From: DASSWG01 sp041689995
GTDB lineage: Bacteria; Bacteroidota; Bacteroidia; Flavobacteriales; Flavobacteriaceae
Assembly: GCA_041689995.1 (NCBI GenBank)
Contig: JBDNFD010000100.1
Location: 1-13,308, forward strand
Direction: 5' to 3'
DNA: 13,308 nt
Shown: positions 1 through 6,197 of the stretch, piece by piece
How the letters are laid out: the number at the start of each line of letters is the position of its first letter
Numbering within the stretch: position 1 is the first letter of the stretch
Notes under the pieces: model-generated
The model's database searches: none
Seen by the model: only the letters and a program-made list of their open reading frames with translations
What the model was told of the DNA's origin: nothing
Position numbers and translations under genes: made by a program

Positions 1-391
1 CAACAATTGGTACTTCGGAAGCTGTTTGATCATCTTTAGCTAATGCTTCTATGCCGTCAAGTTTTGTTCCATCAACTGAAATATCTCTGCCGTCAACAGT
101 TCCAGTTACACCTACATTGCCATCAACAGATAAACTATCAACCTCCAATGTATCCACTTTTAACATCTTTAAACTATCACCATCAAATCTCACACGCAAG
201 GTGCTATCGGTTTTTGAATAAACCAAATTAAGTACTTCCTGTTCTGAATAATAATGTAGATTTGTAGTAGCTGAATCTACTAATACCAAATTAAGTACTT
301 CCTGTTCTGAATATTCGTGTAAATTTTTTCCATTTACAATACCCACTACAAATAACATAGTTATTATAATATTCAATATTTTCTTAATCAT
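1..391 (-). CDS. Exported protein with tail-fibre-like repeats, N-terminal part (runs off the window)
   Basis: An open frame reads leftward from an ATG at 391-389 to the window edge, giving 130 residues of a longer protein. Residues 1-21 form a signal peptide: MIKK, then a hydrophobic stretch, then VNG. Residues 26-36 and 47-57 carry the same block, YSEQEVLNLV, from a tandem duplication with a 21-codon period. From about residue 75 the text becomes short beta-type repeats such as VDSLSVDGNVGVTGTVDG and DGTKLDGIEALAKDDQTAS. From memory, this kind of phrase is typical of phage tail-fibre proteins and of bacterial surface proteins built like them. I infer a secreted or surface-attached structural or adhesive protein; the missing C-terminus would decide, for example by a chaperone (peptidase S74) or sorting domain. 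It starts 62 bases after pyrR on the same strand and may be read through from it. Confidence 0.7.
   Translation of the reverse strand, partial: MIKKILNIIITMLFVVGIVNGKNLHEYSEQEVLNLVLVDSATTNLHYYSEQEVLNLVYSKTDSTLRVRFDGDSLKMLKVDTLEVDSLSVDGNVGVTGTVDGRDISVDGTKLDGIEALAKDDQTASEVPIV
222..313. repeat. Tandem duplication inside the exported protein gene, 63-base period
   Basis: A 29-base stretch beginning ACCAAATTAAGTACTTCC occurs identically at 222-250 and 285-313. The offset of 63 bases keeps frame and duplicates the protein block YSEQEVLNLV. The sequence between and around the copies has diverged, so only the core is conserved. Confidence 0.85.
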
Positions 392-409
392 CTCTTTTTC
401 CTTTATCTT

Positions 410-467
410 AATTCCTAATTCCTATATTTCTTCCAATTCCTAATTCCTAACTCCTAACTCCTAATTA
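410..467. repeat. Degenerate heptamer array, unit A(A/G)TTAGG on the minus strand
   Basis: Read on the minus strand, the stretch from 467 to 410 is a run of AATTAGG and AGTTAGG units, interrupted once near 430. It supplies the last codons and the TAG stop of pyrR and fills most of the gap before the next minus-strand gene. No coding or RNA role is evident. Confidence 0.75.
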
Positions 468-993
468 AATAAACCGCATCTTCTCCTTCATTTTCCATCC
501 AGTTCACTTTTACCTTTTCTTCATTGATTGCATCGACTTTTCGACCGTTATAATCGGGTTGAATGGGCAGATGTCGACTAAATCTTCGATCTATTAAAGT
601 CAATAGTTCAATTTCCTTTGGTCTGCCAAAAGATTGTATCGCCGTAAGCGCGGAACGAATACTTCTTCCGGTGAACAAGACATCGTCTACAAAAATGATG
701 CATTTATCTTCGATAACACAATCTATGTTCGTGGTATTTGCTTTAAGCGGCTTATCACTTCTTCGGAAATCATCTCTGTAAAAAGTGATGTCCAAAGTAC
801 CCGATTTTATACTGGAAATTTGATAATCTTCCCGTAAAATTTTCTGAATCCGGTTTGCCAAAAAAGTCCCTCTTGGTTGAATTCCGACCAATACGGTTTC
901 GGAAAAATCATCGTGTTTTTCGATCAACTGACAAGCCAAACGGTGCAAAATGATCTCTATTTCTTTGGAATCAAGTAAAATTTTTTGGTTCAT
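454..993 (-). CDS. pyrR: PyrR: pyrimidine regulator / uracil phosphoribosyltransferase
   Basis: This is a 179-residue type I phosphoribosyltransferase, the usual length for PyrR. Members make UMP from uracil and PRPP, and in many bacteria also sense UMP to control pyr transcripts. The PRPP-binding signature IIFVDDVLFTGRS lies at residues 99-111, and an upstream loop VLVGIQPRG at 34-42. The frame is open up to 1065 through a TTG codon, but a Bacteroidota -7 box at 1023-1030 lies inside that extension, so the ATG at 993 (MNQKILLDS) is the credible start. The inferred leader of about 25 bases is too short for a PyrR-type attenuator, so regulation by RNA binding here is doubtful. The last three codons and the stop lie in a heptamer repeat. 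In relatives I know, pyrB usually follows; here an exported surface protein does. Confidence 0.93.
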   Translation of the reverse strand: MNQKILLDSKEIEIILHRLACQLIEKHDDFSETVLVGIQPRGTFLANRIQKILREDYQISSIKSGTLDITFYRDDFRRSDKPLKANTTNIDCVIEDKCIIFVDDVLFTGRSIRSALTAIQSFGRPKEIELLTLIDRRFSRHLPIQPDYNGRKVDAINEEKVKVNWMENEGEDAVYLIRS

Positions 994-1022
994 TTTCTTG
1001 GCTTGAGACGTTTCCGTGGAAG

Positions 1023-1030
1023 CAAAAGTA
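1023..1030 (-). promoter_or_regulatory. -7 promoter element of pyrR
   Basis: On the minus strand this reads TACTTTTG, a full match to the Bacteroidota -7 consensus TAnnTTTG. It predicts a transcription start near 1016, just ahead of the ATG at 993. No convincing -33 TTTG is visible. Confidence 0.5.
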
Positions 1031-1136
1031 ATTATAAAAAATGATTTTCCGGGAATAGGGTACAATTAACGCGATAAGAGTGGAATTAATGAATTTTTCA
1101 ATTTTATGTATTGCCGCCCAGAAAGGATTAGATTAG

Positions 1137-1178
1137 AAAAAAAATAAACCCCGCAGGTCTTAAAAACCTACGGGGTTT
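1137..1178 (-). terminator. Rho-independent-type terminator after dnaK
   Basis: The arms at 1146-1158 and 1166-1178 (minus-strand RNA AAACCCCGUAGGU and ACCUGCGGGGUUU) pair fully if one G-U is allowed, around a seven-base loop. That pair would be a C-A mismatch on the plus strand, so the structure favours minus-strand RNA. A single A and then eight U follow (1145-1137). It sits 43 bases past the dnaK stop. Confidence 0.8.
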
Positions 1179-1220
1179 GGGATTCCATCCACTTTCTATA
1201 AGAAAAGCCGGGGACGGTTT

Positions 1221-3140
1221 TTACTTCACTTCTTCAAAATCGACATCTTCCACATCATCTTTTCCATCGTCATCTTTTGAATCCCCATTTTGGTCACCTT
1301 CAGGAGCCTGTTGTCCGGCAGGTCCTTGTTGACCTTCCGCTTGGGCTTTGTACATTTCTTCAGAAACCGATTTCCAAGTTTCATTCAATTTGTCCAAGGC
1401 TAGAGTGATTTTCTCCAATTCTTTGGTTTCGTAAGCTTTTTTCAATTCATCCAAAGCATCCTGCACCGGTTTTTTCTTGTCGTCGGAAAGTTTGTCTCCA
1501 AATTCCTTTAACTGTTTTTCGGTTTGGAAAATCATGGCGTCTGCTTCGTTCAGTTTGTCCACTTTCTCTTTGGCCGTTTTATCCGCTTCGGCATTTGCTT
1601 CGGCATCAGCTTTCATTTTTTTGATTTCCTCTTCGGTAAGTCCGGAAGAAGCTTCAATTCTAATGTCTTGCGATTTACCCGTTGCTTTGTCGGTGGCGCT
1701 CACTTTGATAATCCCGTTCGCGTCGATGTCAAAACTTACTTCAATTTGTGGTGTTCCGCGTTGTGCAGGTGGAATTCCATCTAAGTGAAATTTACCGATG
1801 GTTTTGTTGTCCGCTGCCATTGGGCGTTCACCTTGCAAAACATGTATTTCCACGCTTGGCTGATTGTCGGCCGCGGTCGAGAATACCTGCGATTTTTTTG
1901 TCGGAATGGTCGTGTTTGATTCGATAAGTTTAGTGTTCACACCGCCCATCGTTTCAATTCCTAGCGAAAGTGGCGTCACATCCAACAACAATACATCTTT
2001 TACATCTCCGGTCAACACACCTCCTTGAATGGCTGCTCCAATAGCTACCACTTCATCAGGATTCACTCCCTTATGTGGCTTTTTATTGAAGAATTTTTCA
2101 ACTGCTTCTTGCACTGCTGGAATCCTTGTGGAACCTCCCACCAGAATCACTTCATCAATATCGCTTTTGGATATTCCCGCATCTTTCATAGCTTTATCGC
2201 AAGGTTTAATGGTTCGTTTCACCAAATCTTCAATCAATTGTTCAAATTTCGCACGAGAAAGTGTTCGCACCAAGTGTTTTGGACCACTTGCAGTAGCGGT
2301 AACATAAGGCAAATTAATTTCTGTTGAAGTCGTCGATGATAATTCGATTTTGGCTTTTTCCGCTGCTTCTTTTAAACGCTGCAAAGCCATCGGATCTTTT
2401 CTAAGATCGATATCTTCTTCTTTTTTAAATTCATCTGCCAACCAGTCGATTATTTTTTCATCGATATCATCTCCACCTAAGTGGGTGTCGCCGTCTGTGG
2501 AGAGTACTTCGAAAACACCGTCGCCCAATTCCAAGATAGAAACATCATGTGTTCCGCCCCCAAAATCAAATACCACAATTTTTTGATCTTTTCCTTTTTT
2601 GTCCAGTCCATACGCTAAAGCTGCTGCGGTTGGTTCGTTGATAATTCTTCTAACTTTCAACCCGGCAATTTCACCTGCTTCTTTGGTGGCGTGACGCTGA
2701 GAGTCGTTAAAATAAGCCGGAACGGTAATGACAGCTTCGGTCACATCTTGTCCCAAATAATCTTCAGCTGTTTTCTTCATTTTTTGAAGAATCATAGCTG
2801 AAAGTTCCTGAGGAGTGTAAAATCTTCCATCAATATCAACACGAGCGGTGTCGTTATCGCCTTTTACAACTTTGTAAGGCACCCGATGCACTTCTTTGGA
2901 AACTTCGGAAAATTTATTCCCCATAAAACGTTTAATGGAAGAAATGGTTTTTTCGGGGTTGGTAACGGCTTGGCGTTTTGCGGGATCACCGACTTTAATT
3001 TCGCCGCCTTCCACAAATGCGATTACTGACGGCGTGGTTCTTTTTCCTTCGGCATTGGGGATCACCACTGGTTCGCTACCTTCCATTACGGAAACACAGG
3101 AGTTGGTCGTACCCAAATCTATACCTATGATTTTGCTCAT
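1221..3140 (-). CDS. dnaK: DnaK, Hsp70 chaperone
   Basis: This is a full-length (639 residues) cytosolic Hsp70. It uses ATP to cycle between loose and tight binding of unfolded segments, working with DnaJ and GrpE, neither of which is in the window. The nucleotide-binding domain opens with GIDLGTTNSCVSV at residues 6-18. The phosphate-2 motif reads FDFGGGTHD at 191-199, where E. coli has FDLGGGTFD; I recall this form in other flavobacterial DnaKs, so I do not read it as damage. VGGSTRIPAVQ follows at 334-344, and the interdomain linker DVLLLDVTP at 382-390. The substrate-binding domain and helical lid follow, with an acidic tail ending EEVK. It is a single-gene unit, with a 256-base upstream gap holding a sigma-54-like element and a palindrome, and a strong terminator behind it. 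The ATG at 3140 gives the standard Hsp70 N-terminus. Confidence 0.98.
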   Translation of the reverse strand: MSKIIGIDLGTTNSCVSVMEGSEPVVIPNAEGKRTTPSVIAFVEGGEIKVGDPAKRQAVTNPEKTISSIKRFMGNKFSEVSKEVHRVPYKVVKGDNDTARVDIDGRFYTPQELSAMILQKMKKTAEDYLGQDVTEAVITVPAYFNDSQRHATKEAGEIAGLKVRRIINEPTAAALAYGLDKKGKDQKIVVFDFGGGTHDVSILELGDGVFEVLSTDGDTHLGGDDIDEKIIDWLADEFKKEEDIDLRKDPMALQRLKEAAEKAKIELSSTTSTEINLPYVTATASGPKHLVRTLSRAKFEQLIEDLVKRTIKPCDKAMKDAGISKSDIDEVILVGGSTRIPAVQEAVEKFFNKKPHKGVNPDEVVAIGAAIQGGVLTGDVKDVLLLDVTPLSLGIETMGGVNTKLIESNTTIPTKKSQVFSTAADNQPSVEIHVLQGERPMAADNKTIGKFHLDGIPPAQRGTPQIEVSFDIDANGIIKVSATDKATGKSQDIRIEASSGLTEEEIKKMKADAEANAEADKTAKEKVDKLNEADAMIFQTEKQLKEFGDKLSDDKKKPVQDALDELKKAYETKELEKITLALDKLNETWKSVSEEMYKAQAEGQQGPAGQQAPEGDQNGDSKDDDGKDDVEDVDFEEVK

Positions 3141-3227
3141 AATATTCTAATTTTTACAGTTAATTTCTTTAGTTCTTTGGTTCTATTTAGTGGAATAAAT
3201 TCACTAACAAGATTCGTATTTCAATTT

Positions 3228-3244
3228 GTCAATCACTATGCCAA
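3228..3244 (-). promoter_or_regulatory. Sigma-54-like -24/-12 element upstream of dnaK
   Basis: The minus strand reads TTGGCATAGTGATTGAC. It has the GG and a GA (consensus GC) ten bases apart, as in TGGCAC-N5-TTGC promoters. It lies about 88 bases before the dnaK ATG. The upstream region of lon carries a matching element with the same GA deviation. Assignment to RpoN is inference. Confidence 0.4.
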
Positions 3245-3255
3245 CTCAAATTTTC

Positions 3256-3268
3256 TGACAGGATGTCA
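3256..3268. promoter_or_regulatory. Palindrome TGACA-GGA-TGTCA upstream of dnaK
   Basis: Perfect five-base arms flank a three-base centre. It lies 11 bases upstream of the sigma-54-like element of dnaK. The size and position suit an operator or activator site; the binding protein is unknown. It is not the CIRCE element of HrcA. Confidence 0.4.
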
Positions 3269-3287
3269 TTTTATTTAGTTCGAAAAA

Positions 3288-3336
3288 TCCATAAATGACG
3301 GAAAATAGAATCCATATATTGGGCGTGATTTATGGA
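3288..3336 (-). terminator. Candidate terminator hairpin after lon
   Basis: Arms TCCATAAATGACG (3288-3300) and CGTGATTTATGGA (3324-3336) are complementary except for one position, around a 23-base loop. In the minus-strand RNA a run of five U follows the stem (3287-3283). The loop is long and the stem A+T-rich, so it is weaker than the other terminators here. It begins 61 bases past the lon stop. Confidence 0.45.
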
Positions 3337-3396
3337 ATTCATTGTGAAGAAAGATTTCTTTTAAGAATTGAATTTATCCAGAAAGATCAGGATTGT

Positions 3397-5874
3397 TTAT
3401 TTATTCTTTTTGTCGATCGCTTTGCTTAAATCCTTGGCGTTCTTCACTTTTTCATCGGTCAGTGCAATTTTTAAAACGTCGCTCATATCATTTACATAAT
3501 GAAAAGTCAGTCCTTTGAGATATTCCTTTTTAATTTCCTCAATATCGCGCCGATTCTCTTCGCACATAATAATTTCTTTGATATGCGCCCGTTTTGCGGC
3601 AAGAATTTTCTCTTTGATACCACCAACAGGAAGTACTTTTCCACGCAAAGTGATTTCTCCTGTCATCGCCAAATTCTTCTTCACTTTGCGTTGCGTGAAC
3701 AACGAAACCAATGAAGTCAGCATTGTAATTCCGGCACTCGGACCGTCTTTTGGGGTGGCACCTTCCGGCACGTGAATATGAACATTATAATGTTCGAAAA
3801 TTTCAGGATCTATATCCAAATCACTCGCGTAAGCCTTGATATATTCCAAGGCAATTGTTGCCGATTCCTTCATTACTTTTCCCAAATTTCCTGTAATATT
3901 CAGGTTTCCTTTTCCTCTGGAAAGAATCGATTCGATAAATAAAATATCGCCTCCCACTTGTGTCCAAGCTAATCCGGTCACCACACCTGCAGTTTCATTA
4001 TTTTCGTATTTATCACGTTCCATTTTGGGGCCGCCCAAAACTTTTATAATGTCATCATTGCTTATTTTGACATTGTATTCTTCTTCCATCGCTATATTTT
4101 TGGCCACATAACGTACCATTTTAGCGATCTGTTTTTCCAATCCCCGAACCCCAGATTCCCGGGTATAACCTTCCACAATTTTTTCCAATTGAGGTTTGGC
4201 AATCTTAATGTCGGTGGGTTTCATTCCGTGCTCTTTAATCTGTTTTGGCAACAAATGACGTTTTGCTATTTCCACTTTTTCCTCGATTGTATAACCAGTG
4301 ACATTTATGATTTCCATCCGGTCGCGCAATGCGGGATGAATAGTATTCAACGTGTTTGAGGTTGCCACGAACATAACTTTTGAAAGATCGAAACCTACTT
4401 CCAAAAAATTATCATGGAATTCATTGTTTTGTTCCGGATCCAAAACTTCCAATAATGCCGAAGAAGGATCGCCTTGATGGCTGTTGGTCAATTTATCGAT
4501 TTCATCGAGCACAAAAACCGGGTTGCTGGTGCCTACTTTTTTTAAACTTTGAATGATGCGACCGGGCATGGCACCAATATAAGTTTTTCGGTGGCCTCGA
4601 ATTTCGGCTTCGTCGCGCAATCCGCCCAATGAAATGCGAACATATTTTCTCCCCAAAGCTTCCGCAATGGATTTTCCCAAAGATGTTTTCCCAACCCCAG
4701 GAGGACCGTACAAACACAAAATGGGCGATTTCATATCATTCCTGAGTTTTAATACCGCCAAATATTCTACGATGCGTCGTTTGACTTCATCCAATCCATA
4801 ATGATCGCGATCCAAAATTTTTCGGGCCCGTTTCAAATCAAACTTGTCTTTGGTATATTCGTTCCAAGGTAAATCCAGAAATAAATCGAGGTAATTTCGT
4901 TGAATGGAATATTCGGCCACCTGCGGATTCATTCGTTGCATTTTGGCCAATTCTTTTTTAAAATGCTCCGCTTCGGGTTTTGCCCATTTCTTTTTCTTTG
5001 CCCTTTCGCGCATTTCCGTGATTTCATCTTCATGAGAAACCCCGCCCAATTCTTCCTGGATGGTTTTCATTTGCTGGTGAAGGAAATATTCACGCTGTTG
5101 CTGGCTCATATCGCTTTGAACCCTACTTTGAATATCGTTCCGAAGTTCCAATTTTTGAAATTCAGTGGTCATATATTTCAATGTGACCAAAGCGCGCTCT
5201 TTCAAATCATTGGTTTCCAACAACTTTTGCTTTTCTTCAATAGAAAGATTCATGTTGGAAGAAATAAAATTGATCAGAAAAGAAGGACTGTCGATATTTT
5301 TGATCGCGAAAGATGCTTCCGACGGAATGTTCGGACTATCACGAATAATTTGCAAACTCAAATCTTTAATGGATTCGATGATGGCCAGAAATTCCTCGTT
5401 TTCCAGTGCTGGTCTGATTTCGGGGATTTCCGCTACCCTGGCCGTGATATATGGATTTTCGGTAATTATTTCCGAAATTTTAAAACGTTTTTTTCCTTGA
5501 ATGATTACCGTGGTATTCCCATCTGGCATTTTCAAAACCCGAAGAATGCGCGCCACCACGCCAATTTTGTTCAAATCTTTTAATTCCGGATTTTCAACAT
5601 TGCCATCTTTTTGGGAAACAACCCCAATAACTTTGTTTCCATTATTGGCATCGTTGATCAATTTAATGGATTTATCACGGCCTGCAGTAATGGGAATTAC
5701 AACGCCCGGAAAAAGGACAGTGTTCCGCAGAGGCAGAATAGATAAAACCTCCGGGAGTACTTCTTTGTTTATTTCTTCTTCGTCTTCAGGTGTCATCAAC
5801 GGAATCAACTCCGCATCTTCTTCAATATGCTGTAATGACAAACTGTCAATCGTTAAAAAATTTCTTTTGGACAT
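3397..5874 (-). CDS. lon: Lon, ATP-dependent serine protease (S16)
   Basis: This is a complete 825-residue LonA protease, which unfolds and degrades damaged and regulatory proteins in the cytosol. An N-terminal substrate-recognition domain (from LPLRNTVLFPG, about residue 48, to about 245) is preceded by an acidic extension of some 40 residues. A helical region with MSQQQREYFLHQQMKTIQEEL (split around 256-276) leads to the AAA+ module: Walker A GPPGVGKT at 390-397 and Walker B VFVLDEID at 453-460. The protease domain carries the catalytic Ser713 in PKDGPSAG and Lys756 in GGIKEK, 43 residues apart as in E. coli Lon. The tail is lysine-rich. It appears to be its own unit: a terminator-like hairpin lies on each side, and a 323-base upstream gap holds a sigma-54-like element resembling that of dnaK. 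The ATG at 5874 gives the MSKRNFL start; no other start is needed. Confidence 0.97.
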   Translation of the reverse strand: MSKRNFLTIDSLSLQHIEEDAELIPLMTPEDEEEINKEVLPEVLSILPLRNTVLFPGVVIPITAGRDKSIKLINDANNGNKVIGVVSQKDGNVENPELKDLNKIGVVARILRVLKMPDGNTTVIIQGKKRFKISEIITENPYITARVAEIPEIRPALENEEFLAIIESIKDLSLQIIRDSPNIPSEASFAIKNIDSPSFLINFISSNMNLSIEEKQKLLETNDLKERALVTLKYMTTEFQKLELRNDIQSRVQSDMSQQQREYFLHQQMKTIQEELGGVSHEDEITEMRERAKKKKWAKPEAEHFKKELAKMQRMNPQVAEYSIQRNYLDLFLDLPWNEYTKDKFDLKRARKILDRDHYGLDEVKRRIVEYLAVLKLRNDMKSPILCLYGPPGVGKTSLGKSIAEALGRKYVRISLGGLRDEAEIRGHRKTYIGAMPGRIIQSLKKVGTSNPVFVLDEIDKLTNSHQGDPSSALLEVLDPEQNNEFHDNFLEVGFDLSKVMFVATSNTLNTIHPALRDRMEIINVTGYTIEEKVEIAKRHLLPKQIKEHGMKPTDIKIAKPQLEKIVEGYTRESGVRGLEKQIAKMVRYVAKNIAMEEEYNVKISNDDIIKVLGGPKMERDKYENNETAGVVTGLAWTQVGGDILFIESILSRGKGNLNITGNLGKVMKESATIALEYIKAYASDLDIDPEIFEHYNVHIHVPEGATPKDGPSAGITMLTSLVSLFTQRKVKKNLAMTGEITLRGKVLPVGGIKEKILAAKRAHIKEIIMCEENRRDIEEIKKEYLKGLTFHYVNDMSDVLKIALTDEKVKNAKDLSKAIDKKNK

Positions 5875-5975
5875 AGTATGTTTTTGGTCAATCTGTCATT
5901 ATTGAACAGATTAAAAGTGGTTGTTTTCTTTTATATCCCGTATTTAGACGGAATTCTTAATACGCTATTGAATAA

Positions 5976-5992
5976 TTCAATTGTTGTGCCAT
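5976..5992 (-). promoter_or_regulatory. Sigma-54-like -24/-12 element upstream of lon
   Basis: The minus strand reads ATGGCACAACAATTGAA: TGGCACA then TTGA, with GG and GA ten bases apart. It lies about 102 bases before the lon ATG. It matches the dnaK element in spacing and in ending TTGA rather than TTGC. No TAnnTTTG box was found near lon. Confidence 0.4.
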
Positions 5993-6124
5993 TAACTTCA
6001 GAAGTCATTTTCTTGAAAAAAAAGTAGAAATTCAGAAAAGTAAACAGAAAATGGTGCAACTGAAGCTTTTCAGATTTTAAAAGTACGGCGATTTGATTTT
6101 AGTACTTTCCCTTTAAGCTATTTT

Positions 6125-6159
6125 AAAAAAAAGTGACAATAAATTTACCTGTCACTTTT
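6125..6159 (-). terminator. Terminator after ettA
   Basis: A perfect ten-base inverted repeat (AAAAGTGACA at 6129-6138, TGTCACTTTT at 6150-6159) has an 11-base loop. On the minus strand it runs into eight consecutive T (6132-6125, partly shared with the stem). It begins 39 bases past the ettA stop. Confidence 0.75.
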
Positions 6160-6197
6160 AAATATATATTTCGGACAATTCATTTGTGAACTGCCTT

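Larger units (their letters stand above)
5875..6197. other. Intergenic region between ettA and lon
   Basis: This 323-base gap holds no gene I can support on either strand. Near ettA it has a terminator hairpin (6125-6159). Further on, for the minus strand, it has a TGACTTC-T-GAAGTTA dyad (about 5993-6007), the sigma-54-like element at 5976-5992, and an imperfect dyad CTGTCATTATTGAACAG at 5893-5909 close to the lon start. It is best read as the long regulatory leader of lon. Confidence 0.6.

Noticed and set aside
191..199. DnaK residues 191-199 (FDFGGGTHD) as an inactivating change
   Set aside because: This is a protein position. The wording occurs, as far as I recall, in other flavobacterial DnaKs, and all other motifs are intact.
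43..231. Open frame on the plus strand rich in Gln, His and Leu
   Set aside because: It is the shadow of the exported repeat protein; the minus strand gives a signal peptide and coherent repeats.
410..467. Heptamer run as a CRISPR array
   Set aside because: Units are seven bases with no spacers and no cas genes are nearby.
994..1065. N-terminal extension of PyrR from a TTG codon
   Set aside because: The extension contains a full -7 promoter box and exceeds the usual family length by 24 residues.
1146..1178. Hairpin as a riboswitch or regulatory leader of pyrR
   Set aside because: It lies upstream of the pyrR promoter and is followed by a U-tract, so it is better explained as the dnaK terminator.
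4900..5583. 227-codon open frame on the plus strand
   Set aside because: It is antisense to lon, has Phe-, His- and Ile-rich text with no recognisable domain, and lon is intact on the other strand.
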